The notes under the pieces are model-generated. The model made no database searches, was not told the origin of the DNA, and saw only the letters and a list, made by a program, of their open reading frames with translations. A DNA stretch of 64,000 nt, taken from NCBI GenBank assembly GCA_020631735.1, contig CM036159.1:98510701-98574700 (forward strand), read 5' to 3'. Made by a program: the position numbers and the translations under genes. The DNA is from Saccharum officinarum. Taxonomy: Eukaryota; Streptophyta; Magnoliopsida; Poales; Poaceae. This document shows, piece after piece, positions 33,706-45,010 of the stretch; the first letter of the stretch is position 1; each line of letters starts with the position of its first letter.

Positions 33706-34916
33706 ACGATTATAAGGAGCGGAGACGAGGAAATCGCCTCTCTCTACTGTTCACTGAAGAACGCTCGAGAAGGCACGCCGCATGAGTCCTGCGGGAGGAT
33801 CTCGGGAGGACAGAGGTTAAATAAGACAGTTTTGAAGAGACAGAATGCATTTGTTTCATTTTTCCATCAACTGATCCCCGCACGCCAGCCGAGCCCAACT
33901 CATCTCTGCACTCTAGATGGACCCAATATTCGAAGCATCTACCCCCTTCGGCCTGCTCTCTCTGAGCCCCCAATCATCGGAGCGCCGACGTTAGTTTATA
34001 TGGTTGGCAGCCTGCGGAGTAGCAGCCCACACCGAATTAAGCCCATCATGGAAGTCCGATGTTCAGGCCGTGTGCATCTTTTCTTTCCTTTCTTCTATAC
34101 TATTTATTTTTATTTTGTCCTCAAATTTTTTTTGTTTTCCTTTTTGTTTTCTGTCGTTTTTTCTTTTTCTTATTTTTATTTATTTATTTCTTCTATTTTT
34201 TGTTTTCTTTCTTTTTCTATTTCGTTTTCATCCCCTTGTTATGTTTTTCGTAGATTTTTGTATTTTCATCTCTTCCTTTTATTTTTAGCCTTTTTTATTT
34301 TACTCTAATTAGTGTTTTATTTCTATACATATTCTGTGAGGTGCCTATATGTTCACGTAGTATGCATGTGGTGTTCATGTACAGGATACACATGATATGA
34401 TGTCGATTATTCACAACATGTCCATGAGATGTACCATGGTGTATTATAGAATGTTCACGTAGTATAAATAGGACGTTCCATGATATATCTTTGATTATTC
34501 GCATAATATCCGTGAGACGCTCCATGGTATATTTAAGGTTGTTTGAGTAATATCTACCCGTGATGTCCTTTTTATTTTCCTCTATTTCATCGCTTTTATA
34601 TTTTGTTATTTTTACCTTATGTTTTGTTCTACATTTTATTATTTTTTTGGTCTTTTGCACTTGTCTGGGTTACGTCATGTACCAAAATATTTGATTTTAC
34701 TTGATTATAGAAATAATTTTGTGCATTTGCGATGTGTTTTATGCATTTGTCCAGGTTATATCATATACCAAAACATGTGTTTCAACATCCTTGTATCAAC
34801 TCGATGTAATAAACTTTAAATTATCCCAATTAATAAAGCTTCTATAATCCAAAAATATTGTTTCAAAAAAGTATAAGTAACGAATACAGTATCATTAAAA
34901 AGAATAAAAAATGAAG
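33706..34916. other. Intergenic between Pack-MULE and F-box gene
   Basis: About 34080-34320 is a T-rich tract whose F-rich frames are compositional. About 34330-34560 holds two diverged copies of a roughly 105-bp unit (gttcacgtagtat, gattattc, tccatgagatg/ccgtgagacg, ccatggtrtat). From 34600 it is AT-rich. The segment next to 34916 would hold the F-box gene's 3' UTR. Confidence 0.55.
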
Positions 34917-36474
34917 TCATCCAAGAATTATTCGCGTCGTGGAAGAAGTATTCCCACCCTGCTGTATCTCCTTCAACATGGCGTCCCTATCCTCATCACT
35001 CCATTGGCACTCTTCCTCTTCCGGCGTGGCCACCACTTCCCAGTCCCAAAGCCCCATCTCCCGCACGCGTCCATGCTTCAGCAGCGTAACATTCTCCAGC
35101 GTGCTGCACCCGTTCCTGATAAGAAACCTCACAAACTGAACATGCTTCCCAGTCCCCTTGAAGCCGATGATCACCACCTCTTTAAGCGCACGGTTCTTGA
35201 AGCCGGACGGTGGCCTGGGAATCGCGGGATCGACCGCCATTCCCACATGACAATAATGATCAGCAAAATGGACATGCAACGTCTCCAGATAAGGCGCGGC
35301 TTCCAAGAGGCGGCATGTCCATGAGCAGAGGCGGAACTAGGGGGGGCGAGCAGGGGCCGTGCCCCCCCCCCATGCGGCCAAAAATTTTTAGAACCCCCCT
35401 CAACAGCGGCCCAGCCCACGGAAGCAGAAGGGTCTACTCACGTACGAAGACTCCTCGCGTCGCGTGCGTCGCTTCCGTTTTTGACGTTCCAGTTTCCCCG
35501 TGCAGCTCCGTGAGATCAGACATGAGACATTCAGACTACAGTTCGAGATCGCCTGAATCCTGATCGTGGAGAGGAGAGGAGCTGGCGCTAGCAGTGAAGG
35601 AGCCGACGCCGCCGAGCACTAGCAAAGTAGCAGGCGTTCAGGCCAGCGCCGAGCCGCCGAGGGCGAGCAGTAGGCAGTAGCAGGCAAAAGCAAAATTGGT
35701 AGGCAGTAGCAGCAGCGGCGAGCACTAGCAGGCTGCAGCTGCAGGCAGCAGGCAAGCGCTGAGTGCCTGAACCCCCTTGCAAGCAGCCACAAAGTAAGCA
35801 TAATTCATATGATTGCGATTTCTATTTTTTAATCGCTAATTTGCAATGATCAGTTCTGTGCAATTGATCTATTTTTTAATCGCTAATTTGCAATGATCAC
35901 TATATATATATGATGTTTTCATAGTTGCAATTGATCAGCAAATGCAAGAGCTAATTTCCAGGTTCAGTGAACAAGCAGCCGAGCTTCTCGTTTTGTGTAC
36001 TAGTTTGGATCCTAAAGATTCATTTAGTTCATTGAAGATTAATGATGTGTGTACTTTAGCTTTAAAGTTTTACCCCGCTGACTTTTCAGACCAAGAAATA
36101 ACTAAGGCTGTGTTTAGATCCAAAATTTGATTGAAAAACAGAATGCCAAATTTTGCTGTCAAAAAGCATGTCAAGTCTGACATCTCAACAAAAAGACATG
36201 TTTGCCCCTAATAAATAACAACCATGCAGGTAGGCACCTTCCATGTTGCATGCTGCTTGCTTGCATTCTGCATGCACAGGGGCAGATGCATGCATGCATC
36301 TGCATGCGAGGTGGCAGCTCCTTGCACCATTGATATAAAACTTCTCATTCAACTCACATAATCAAACTGTTTGAATCATCACAAAACTGTTTGAAATAAT
36401 ACAAAACTGTTTGAAACAACAACAAATGCTCATACAATTACAACAGCAAATACATGACTTGCTCACAAACACAA

Positions 36475-37827
36475 TTATAAGCTGCCTTCCAGCATCTGCA
36501 GTGCAATGGAATCACGAAATTCATTCATCTGTCGACTGTCTAATATAGTAGGGGCCTGCTCAGTTGGAGGCTGATCGACCGAGGCTACAGATGGCACATA
36601 CCTCGGATCACGGTCACAACGACCAAAGTGCCGGTCACGTAAACCACTCAACCTGATGAAGTTATGAAGTGCCATGCAAGCAACTATAATATGTGTTTGT
36701 GTTTCTATAGGATAACTCGGGAGGTGCATCAATATCCGCCACTTTTGCTTCAGCACTCCAAACGAACGCTCAATGCAGTTTCTAAGTGAAGAATGAGCAT
36801 AGTTGAATAACTCTTCTTTACCTTGTGGTTCTTCGGCGTTTTGATACTCTTGAAGATGGTACTTGGTCCCCCTGTACGGCGCAAGGTAGCCTGGACGGTT
36901 TGCATACCCGGAGTCCACCAAATAGTACTTCCCTGCAGCAGCACCAAGCTCCTGTAAGTTTGAAACACATGTAATTAGAACTCCGAAAGACACAACAGGT
37001 AGCTACGTACCTGGAGGTGGATGAGGAAACACATCTGTGTACTTATTCATTGCATCATTAAACACCCTCATGTCATGGACTGAACCAGGCCATCCAGCCA
37101 ATACAAATGTGAAGATCAAATCAAAGTCACAACAAGCCATCACATTTTGGGTAGTTATGTTCTTACGACACATGTACTGAACCACCAGGTCTTTGGAGAC
37201 AACACAGGGAATGTGAGTGCCATCAATTGCCCCAATACAGTCCTTGAAAAAGGGATAAAACCTAGGGTTGTCCAGTCTGGTATGCATGGTTCTAAACTGT
37301 GGGTCTCTAGGTTTGATGATGTCGTCAGCTAGCCTCCGCAAACAGTTTAGCACTTTGTAAAAAAATGAATGAACAGTGCCCAGTGATCTCTCAAATCTGT
37401 CCTCTGCTTGCCTAACTGATTGTGGAGCCCCTACCATCCAAAGGAACATTCCTAAAGCCTCAATTGAGGAAGACTTCTCACTAGATTGCAGCCCATAATT
37501 ATTACACAACATATCATGGAGCCTATAAAACATGGTGGGGGTCATTCTAAACATCTTATAGCATGCAGTGGGATTTCCAAGCTTCCTCTCAACCCACTCC
37601 AAACCACTTAAACCTGGTCCAACCTCTCTAAACTCAGATCTGTTGCAGTACTTGTCAAGATGCATAGCAACTGCGGACATACCGTACATTGCAGCTGCAG
37701 CAGCAGCTTCTTCCTGCATCAGATTGGCCAGTAGGAGTCGGTCAAACTCGTCATCACTATCGTCAGCCTCCCCATACTCCTCCTCATCATCACTGTCGTC
37801 GGCCACGGTTGAGGCTGCAACATCGGC
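36475..37827 (-). CDS. PIF/Harbinger DDE transposase
   Basis: Exon A 37827-37011 and exon B 36932-36475 join in frame across GT-AG (PPPG|KYY), 424 residues from the acceptor. The domain is DDE_Tnp_4 (ALP1-like): Asp at about 202 in CIGAIDGTHI, Asp at about 252 in GSVHDMRVF, and Glu at about 327 in CIERSFGVLKQKW, all present. It would cut and join element ends with 3-bp staggered breaks, in the nucleus, together with the Myb-like partner. The N-terminus is acidic (DDSDDEEEYGEADDSDDEF). No ATG precedes the acceptor at 37827, so either a short first exon lies upstream or translation begins at an internal Met; the start is unresolved. No stop or shift inside. Confidence 0.88.
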
Positions 37828-38049
37828 CTGTTAACAAACAAACAAAGTCAAGCCAATCAGTTTGAAATAAGAATCCATGTAATTTATGCACCTCTACAAA
37901 ATCAAAACATACACAAACACGAAGACGACATCTTGTTCAACATCACACACATAGTAGTTTGTAGTTGTTCAACAGACAAACATAACACACACTTGATAAA
38001 CATAGTTCAAATGACAACAACGATACATGAATGGATAAGAGGTCTAGGT

Positions 38050-39638
38050 CTAGACCCGTGCGTAGTACTCAATGGTGGTCCTCTTTCCCACGTTGTCAGA
38101 AGCAAAGAAGAAGGATATGCCCGTTTCATCTTTCATTAGCTTGAGCACACCAATCCATGTTGGGCTGCTTTCATTGACGCCGCACTCTCTAGCCAACCGC
38201 ATGATGAGCTGCCTCCTCTCCTCCTCCTGCTTCAACTTTTCCTTCTCCTCCTGCTTGGCTGCCTCCCTTGCTGCTTCTCTTTCAGCTCTACGGCAGTTGA
38301 CGACGCCCTGGTAGAATACACGGCCGTCAGCAATTTCATTCCTCATGCCCCTGATCTCCCCAACCATGGCCTTCACTGCTGGGCTCTTCAGCTTCTTCTT
38401 GGGACTGGTTGCAGTACTCCGTAAGCTGTGTGTGCTGCGTGAGCTGCTGCTCCTCTTGCTACCAATGCTGAGAGGTGTAAGCACGTCGTCTTCATCTTCT
38501 TCTTCTTCTGCTTCTTCATCTTCGTCACTGACAATGTGCTCAATTGGGTTGGATTGGCCAGGAGCATACGAGGTGGACCCATCAGCTACATAGCCAGTGA
38601 ACATTTTGTCCATCTCCTCAAGGTAGCAAGGCCAACCATCCTTGAGCGCCATCAATTCCTTGTTGCCCTAGTAAACGTGCACAACATCAGCTAAGTGAAA
38701 CAAAAAACTAGGCAGTAAACGGCATGAAGGACAGCACGTACCCCTGTCTTATCCGTCCACCAAGCATCAGAAGCCAGCACTGATTGGTCTTCTCTGCGGC
38801 CCAAACCAGATCCTTTCCTCAACTTCTCATCTATGAATCTCCACACTTTCTTCAACCCCCTATACCGGCTTCCAAATTGCTCACTATCATGAAGCAAATC
38901 TGTGGCAGCATAGAACCTCTCTGATATTTCCTTCCATCCAGCCTTGCTCATATGGCCCCTTGTGCAATTGCCATTGTCAATTTGTTCACAATACAACACA
39001 CAAAAAAGCTTCGTATGTTCAGGCGTCCAATGACACCTATTGTTGTCCTCCTAAACGACACATAATATGGGTACGAAATGAACGGAATGGGACAGTATGT
39101 TGAACAAAATATTCATGCATCAAGAGAAACAGGGAGGGGCAGAGTACTTTACCCCAACACGGCGACGGCCTCCGCGACGCCTGCCTCCGCGGGTTCCCCT
39201 CGATGAAGCTCCACGACCGGTCGGCGTCGGCGACACGAATCCGCCGGCGAATGCCGATCCGCTCCCCGCGGACGCAGATCCGCCGCGTCCGCGCCCGCCG
39301 CGCGCGCCACGCAGGCCGAGGGTTCCCCTCCCGCTGCGGCCGGGAACGCGTACGGGAGGCGGCCCGTGGCTACCATCCACTCCCCCGGAACGAAGGAGGT
39401 CTTCGTAGCCTAGCATGGCTGCCCAATCCGAGCCGGAGTTGAGGTCGAGCCCACCGAAGTCAAGCCGACTAGGGTTTAGACTGCTCGAGCTAGGCATGCC
39501 GAACGCGTTGGGGTTGTACGGGGCGGCGGAAGAGAAGGTCGCCGGCCGGGATAGGAAATCCCTGGTGGGGATGTTGTCACCGTAGCCACCATCATCGCCG
39601 TACGCATCATCGTTCCCACCGTCGCTGTACCCGTCCAT
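38050..39638 (-). CDS. Myb/SANT-like partner protein of the Harbinger element (ORF1)
   Basis: Three exons, 39638-39153, 39050-38742 and 38667-38050, join in frame to 470 residues. The first is Gly/Arg-rich (GRRRGGRRR near its end). The second holds a trihelix/Myb-like DNA-binding domain ([60 protein letters not shown]). The third has an acidic run ([13 protein letters not shown]), a Ser-rich basic patch (SPKKKLKSP, possible nuclear signal) and a Lys/Glu coiled coil. In Pong/PIF systems this protein binds element ends and recruits the transposase. It is upstream of the transposase gene on the same strand, the usual order. Looks intact. Confidence 0.85.
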
Positions 39639-39926
39639 CCAAGTGGATCTCGGGGAAGGTGTGGTGGATCTGGTAGAGGAGGTGCTGGATCTGCAAGGGG
39701 AGGTGGTGGATCCGCCGGCGGATGCAGAATGAGGGGGAGAGACGGAGGGAGAGCGGCGGCCGAGAGCGACCGTGCTAGGGTTAGAGGATGCGGCGCGGCG
39801 CGGCTCGGGTGGATAAGGCAGGGGGACGGCGCGGACGAGAGGGGTATATGGAGTCCAAACATGGGCCAGACAACAGGATGGGCCTCCTGCAACCGAATTT
39901 CGAAATTACTGTTTCAAATTGAAAAG

Positions 39927-40007
39927 TAGACCTGTTTAGTTCCAAACTTCAAAAAGTGTACCAAATGCAAAATTTGAAGTCCAATTTCAAGTGATCTAAA
40001 CACTGCC
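39927..40007. other. Right subterminal region of the Harbinger element
   Basis: The segment carries cctgtttagttccaaacttc near its start and ends in GATCTAAACACTGCC. It could alternatively be the remnant of a short MITE fused to the element end, because both borders resemble Tourist termini. Confidence 0.4.
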
Positions 40008-40032
40008 AAATTGATATGTCAATTACAACATT

Positions 40033-40276
40033 GGTAGTGTTTAGATGGTGTAAAAGTTGGTGTAAAATTCCTGTAGCACTTTTCGTTGTTATTTGGTAAA
40101 ATTTATCCAATCATGGACTAACTAGGCTCAAAAGATTCGTCTCGACATTTATAGACAAACTGTGTAATTAATTATTTTTTTTACCTATATTTAATGCTCC
40201 ATTCATGCGTCTAAATATTCGATATGACGGAGAATCTTGTAAAATTTTTGGAAGTTTGAAGGATCTAAACACTGCC
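40033..40276. mobile_element. Tourist-like MITE sharing termini with the Harbinger element
   Basis: Ends GGTAGTGTTTAGATGG and GGATCTAAACACTGCC, flanked by ATT on both sides (40030-40032, 40277-40279). It lies in the hAT transposase frame only 25 bp from the Harbinger element. Its first 14 bases differ from the Harbinger end at one position after the shared GG.GTGTTTAGAT core. Non-coding, 244 bp. Confidence 0.85.
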
Positions 40277-40793
40277 ATTATGATCTTGACGTGCCTACCA
40301 ATCCAAAGTTTCAGAATTTAACAAGTGTGGGTGATCTTTGTCGTCGGCTTGTAGAAACAAAAAAATCAGAAGACTATTATTTGATTGACATGTATACTAT
40401 TTGTCAATTTCCTACAATTTATCATTTTGTTCTTTTAGAAATAACGAGATGCATTCTTACTTTCCTTTTAATCTATAGGTTAATTCGACTTGTCCTCACT
40501 CTTCCGGTTTAAACGGCAACATCAGAACGAGCATTTTCTGCAATGAAGGTTGTCAAGACAAGGCTTCGAAATAAAATGGAAGATGCATTTTTCAGAGATT
40601 GTTTGGTAATTTATATTGAGAAAGAACTTGTAGTACAATTCACAACGGATGATATTATAGATGATTTCTATGCCATGAAGACGCGCAAAGTGAAGCTCAA
40701 ATGAACAAAAGAAAAAGTAAGTTTCTTTTATCGCCTTTTCTACAAGAGTCACTTCTATGTGTTGTCACAACAAACATTATCATTATATGAATA

Positions 40794-40821
40794 TTTATAT
40801 TATATATATATATATATATAT
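40794..40821. repeat. (TA)n microsatellite in the hAT 3' region
   Basis: About 12 TA units. On the minus strand it encodes the IYIYIYI end of the read-through F-box product. Confidence 0.85.
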
Positions 40822-42239
40822 TTTGCCGGTCGTCCGGTCCTCGTATTTTGTCTGGCCAAACTGGCCCCCTTCCCATTTCGCTGGTTCCGCCACTGTCCAT
40901 GAGATGTCCCACGAATGCGGCATGTCTGCTAGGAGCAGCCGTTTCACATTCCCCAGCTGCAAGCCCTCCATTGGCACGTCCCAATTCTCCGGTCCCGTGA
41001 ACCGAACGACAAGGTTCTCCAAGTCCCGGAAACTGTCTGAGGGATCGATGAAAGAAAAACCAGAGTAATTGTTTCGCATGTCAGGGAACAGAGGATGACG
41101 GCTGGTTGCCGGGTTTGGGTCTTCGTAGATGCTGAGGTTGAGGCGATTGAGACGCGGCAGAGAGCCGAAGGCAAACCCCACGAGAGCCAGTCGCTCAAGC
41201 CTTGGTAGAGAACGGAGGGTTATGGAGACGAACGTGCAACCATCGACGACCAACTCCATTATCTGCGAGCCAGAAGCGTCTATAGAGATGTTCTCCAAGT
41301 CCCAGAAGACACAGGACTTGAGGTGCAGCACCTCCAGCGTCGGGCACGCGCGGACGATGCGCTGGTAGACGCGGCCGCGCGTCCACTTGGGCATGTCTTG
41401 CAAGATGAGCATGGTGAGGGAGCTGAACGCCGCCGGCGAGCCCAATGGGGCGTCTGCGTTATGGGCCGGGAGCGGCGTGCAGTTAGTTAGCTTCAGTTTC
41501 TTCAGGCCAGTGGGAGATTTGAGGTCGTCGTCAAAACAATGGTGAGGGAAGCTGTAGCTCACGTCGTGGCCGTGGCATGGAGTTGGATCAAGCACGACGA
41601 TCTCTAGGTCTTGAACTCCCCAGTCACCAACGGCCTCGGCAACGAGGCGGTTGAACGGCCCAGTGTTGTGGCCTGGGAATAGCTCTAGAGTCATAGCGTG
41701 GGCACTCCGACGAGCACTGCGTTGCCCCTGCCCGTGGTCAACTTCATCCGCGTCCAAGAACCTATTCATGGAGATGGCCATGGAGCGCATGCTCCGCCGC
41801 TCGTACCGGCTCATCAAGACGTCAAGCTTCTTGTGGTTCCCGGTGGTGGTGTCCTGACGCCGCCGGAGGTACCGATAGTAGCGCTCCGGCAGGATATCAC
41901 TGACTTTGAACTCGAGCACAGGGAGCTCGCGACGGAAGCGCACCCAATGCTTGGAAAGCGCGGCGGTGGCGAGCGCCGAGCGGGTGTCGAGACAGCGGAG
42001 GATGAGGCGGATCACGTCGTCAGGAAGGGCGCTGAGGCGGTCATCGCCGCCTGCAGTGCATATGCGGCGCTGCTCCTCGCGGCGAGCAAGCCATTGGGCG
42101 TACGCGGAAACAGCTGGGTTGGCCATCTCGATCCGGCGAGGTGATCGCCTCGTGAGTTGGTGGCGTATTGGCGTTAGATCCGTGAAGAGTGGTTGCATGC
42201 CGGACGATTTTCTGGGGGGTGCGGTTATTTTTTTATGCA

Positions 42240-42550
42240 TAATATACGAAACTATATATATACACGTAACAAATTTGTTTAATGAGTCAGACTCGGACTT
42301 CGAGTACGTGTTGGTGTTACAGGTTACAATAACCCTAGTGGAAACGGTAACAAGCTTCCGAGGCTTAGACCGACTCCAACAGCGAGAACCCAAACCTAAT
42401 ATACGAAACTATATATACACATAACAAATTTGTTTAATGAGTCAGACTCGGACTTCGAGTACGTGTTGGTGTTACAGGTTACAATAACCCTAGTGGAAAC
42501 GGTAACAAGCTTCCGAGGCTTAGACCGACTCCAACAGCGAGAACCCAAAC
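42240..42550. repeat. 157-bp tandem duplication upstream of the F-box gene
   Basis: A block starting taatatacgaaactatatat and containing gacttcgagtacgtgttggt and ccgaggcttagaccgactcc, then cagcgagaacccaaacc, occurs at about 42240-42397 and 42398-42550, almost identical. It begins about 110 bp upstream of the F-box ATG on the minus strand, so it could duplicate promoter or 5' UTR sequence. Confidence 0.9.
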
Positions 42551-43614
42551 CTGAAACCCATTTCACAGTAAAAGGGTTACATACCCATAACTTGCCTTCT
42601 CCAATAGAGCCCCCAGTAGCAAGCCCCAAATCCCACCGGCCACAGATCCCGCGCCTCCCTGCATGCGCCGCCGCCCGCCTGCCTCCTTCCCCGCCAAGTG
42701 CCGAGCCTCTCCCTCCCTCCCCGCCGAGCAGAGGCCCCGCCGGCGAGCTCTTGACCCGTGGCCGGTGAGATACAGGCGCGCGCGGTGGTGGCCCCCCGGA
42801 TCCAAGTGACGGCGGCTCCCCCGAGCTCGCGCCCGGCGGCAGACCCCTGGCGCTCTCTCCTTCGTCAACTCCTCCCGCGGCGGTCCGCCTCCTCCACTCC
42901 ACTCCTCCCCGAATCCGCCTCGCCACGCCACGCCGCTCCGGCCGCTCCTCGCCGCGAGCCCGCCTCGCCCTGCCGGCCGCGCTCCGCCGCGGACTCGCCG
43001 AGTCGAGCCGGCCACGCCCTGCCCCAACGCCTCTTACGGGCCCACCACTACAGGTTTGCGTCGTCTCTCTTCAAGGACGCAGAATTGCCTTCTGACTCGC
43101 CGAGTACCCAAAATGGGTATCTGGTTTCGGTCTTCCGTTGGAGGGTGGTTTTGGTACCCAAAACACTGTGCATGGCGCATTTTGCGTTTGCGTCATGCAG
43201 TTGGAGACAATCTTATATATTACACATGAGGCAAAGTGAAATCATCTATATACCCAACCAAAAGGCTTCCATGCGAGGTCTTTATTATACTGTTCAGGAA
43301 GGAGGGTGGCGGCGTGCGGCAGTGCGGCTGCCCAGTGCCCGCCACACGCCCGCGGGCGCCGCTTGCTTGCTCGCGGGCTGATGCGGCGACGCATCCTTCC
43401 GCATGCTGTTGCGGGCTCATGCGGCGGCCCGCACGAGCCGCTAATGAAGACGCACAAGCTGCAGGCGCCGCACGCGATCGACGCACTAGAGCATGCTTCC
43501 ATGAAGGCACGCGACGCGTAAGCAGGCAACCAGCTCTAGTCGCTTATAGTGCAAATTAAGAAAGAGATTCATCGAAGAAAAACAGAAAACCGTAAATAAA
43601 AAGCTATCTATGTT
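42551..43614. other. GC-rich intergenic region, no gene recognised
   Basis: About 42600-43050 and 43300-43500 are GC-rich with overlapping open frames on both strands and no recognisable domain. The intervening part contains acccaaaatgggtatctggt and ggtacccaaaacactgtgca, a possible MITE with unclear ends. Confidence 0.5.
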
Positions 43615-43629
43615 AAAAATGTTTTATCC

Positions 43630-45010
43630 ACCTTCTGAGGAAACAAAGTTATTATTCAAACGTTCGAAAAAAAACTCGCCCTCGCATCGTCTCCGCAGGG
43701 GGCGACTCGGGGTCCTCGCCGGCCCAGCCGCTCGCACCCCCTCCACCGCCGCCTCGGCCGCCGCCGCGGCGCCTCCTCTTTCGCGTCGGCGGCGGCGGCC
43801 AGCAGGGAGCCCATAAAGGCCCCCCTGCGCGCCCTCTCCCCTTTCCCCACCGCCTTCCCTTCCCCCCCTCCACCCCCTCCTCTCCGGCGGCCGCTGGGAC
43901 CGGATCCGACGGTCCCCGCCGTGGATTCGGTGAGCAGGCGGCTCGGTGGCCGGCCCTCTCGCGTTGGTGGCGCGGGCGGTGTGCGTCACTCCACCGCAGG
44001 CTCTGACCGCGCGGCCGTGGGTCGATGTGACCTCGCGGGCCCTGCTGCCGGTGCTGCTCTCCCCGATACGGCAGCGGCTGGCCTAGGTCTGGCATGGGCC
44101 CGATGGGTGGCCAGGTCCCCGGATCTGTCGCGGGCTGGGCATGCTTGGCGGCGCAGGCGGCTGGAGCTCCGCTGTGGGGTCCGCCTGAGGGGCCGCGAGT
44201 CGGCGCGAGCTCGCGGTCCTCCCTTGTTCCGGTGGCGGGCCGGTCCAGCGGGGGGCAGCGGCGGCCTGCGGGGCCGCACTGTTCTTTGGCCGCGAGCAAG
44301 CCATTCCCTGCGGTCCCTCCGTGCAGCTGCGGCTGACGGCGGGCAGGGTGAAAAACCCCAGGCTTCGTGCCTTGGACGTACGACGGTGGCGCGCCAGCGT
44401 CATCACCTTCTTGGAGGCGTCGTCTTTAGCCCTCTTCATCGGCGGCGGCTACCGGGGCAAGTCCGGGAACGAAGTTCCTTTGGGTTGCAGTTTCAACGTT
44501 GTTGGCGTCCGAGGGCGTCATCTCCTTCCTGAAGGCTCCGTTGCTGCACCCTCCCCCTTGCGCCGTCCACGGTCGTGCCTCGCTGGAGTCGTGCCTTCGT
44601 GAGCTGCTGCTCCGTTGTTGCTTTGGTCCTCCCAACTCGGATGTTGGTGTTGCCGTTGTTGTTGGCGTCGTCGTTGCTTGACCATCCTCGGTCACCGACG
44701 TCGCGTTTGGCTCCACCTCGGGCAGTCGCTGCCGAGTGTGTGATGCCCTCTTGCGGATGCTTTGCCGTGTGGGCCTCGGCGGCCGCTTCGGTCGCCTTCT
44801 CGGTGGTTTCTTCGCCACCACGGCTACATCTCCTGAGTTAGCTCCTTAGCGTTGTTTAGTGGAGGGTCCTGTCTCCCATTTCTTGCTGTTTTGTTTGGTT
44901 GTCGTTGTTGGGTTCCCAACCACCGTATTTGTGGTTTGTAACCGTTGTACTTGCCGTTCTTCGGCTTTCTTCTTCTTAATGCAATGACACGTGAAGTCGT
45001 GTTCGAGAAA
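43630..45010 (+). mobile_element. LINE-derived retroposon with 15-bp TSD
   Basis: Direct repeats aaaaatgttttatcc (43615-43629) and aaaaatgttctatcc (45011-45025) flank a segment ending tgcaatgacacgtgaagtcg plus tgttcgagaaaaaaaa, a plant L1-type 3' end with A tail. The 5' half is GC-rich (to about 44700), resembling an L1 5' UTR, and the EN/RT coding region is absent. It is probably an internally deleted or non-autonomous L1 copy. Frames within it overlap on both strands and are not called as genes. Confidence 0.7.

Larger units (their letters stand above)
36106..40007 (-). mobile_element. PIF/Harbinger (Pong-like) element with two intact-looking ORFs
   Basis: Ends GGCTGTGTTTAGATC and GATCTAAACACTGCC are 15-bp inverted repeats with one mismatch. 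The 3-bp flanks are TAA on the left and AAA (or CAA, depending on the end assigned) on the right. The element carries a DDE transposase and a Myb/SANT-like protein on the same strand, both needed for Pong/PIF mobility. Its insertion splits the hAT transposase frame, proving it is younger than that element. Confidence 0.88.
35942..40704 (+). pseudogene. hAT transposase C-terminal part, twice interrupted
   Basis: The frame starts MQELISRFSEQAAELLVLCT, continues through CTLALKFYPADFSDQEITK, and is cut at 36105. It resumes at 40008 (LICQLQ), is cut again by the MITE, and continues HYDLDVPTNPKFQNL, LCRRLVETKK, then after an apparent intron (about 40391-40470) LIRLVLTLPV. It ends with the hAT dimerisation signature TSERAFSAMKVVKTRLRNKM, stopping at 40702-40704. 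A TAA follows LTLPV where related proteins have Ser, so even the rejoined frame is dead. The N-terminal zinc finger and catalytic core are missing. Confidence 0.85.
35326..40895 (+). mobile_element. hAT transposon (TTF-type) inserted in the F-box gene
   Basis: Ends CAGAGGCGGAACTAGGGG and CTGGTTCCGCCACTG are inverted repeats. The perfect 8-bp duplication tccatgag lies at 35318-35325 and 40896-40903. The element keeps only the 3' part of a transposase and is internally deleted, hence non-autonomous. It is itself interrupted by the PIF/Harbinger element 36106-40007 and a MITE 40033-40276; without these it would be about 1.4 kb. Confidence 0.93.
34917..42126 (-). pseudogene. F-box/LRR protein gene split by a transposon nest
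   Basis: ATG at 42126-42124 begins a protein with an F-box at residues about 29-61 (RLSALPDDVIRLILRCLD), then leucine-rich segments (LKKLKLTNC, LEVLHLKSC, LERLALVGF, NLVVRF). Such proteins are substrate adaptors of SCF ubiquitin ligases. The frame is cut at 40896-40903, where a hAT element begins, and resumes at 35325. Removing 35326-40903 (element plus one TSD copy) gives 1632 bases, exactly 544 codons including the TGA at 34919-34917, with continuous LRR/FBD-like sequence across the joint. As it stands, the frame runs into the hAT and stops at 40795, giving a truncated product. Apart from the insertion I see no stop or shift. Confidence 0.88.

Noticed and set aside
34004..34308. Phe-rich 94-158 codon frames
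   Set aside because: Product of a T-rich low-complexity tract.
38691..38999. Separate small gene with an M start inside the Myb-like region
   Set aside because: It is the middle exon of the Harbinger Myb-like ORF, read on into its intron.
43624..44841. Long overlapping frames up to 215 codons
   Set aside because: GC-rich frames open on both strands inside a TSD-flanked retroposon; no domain visible.
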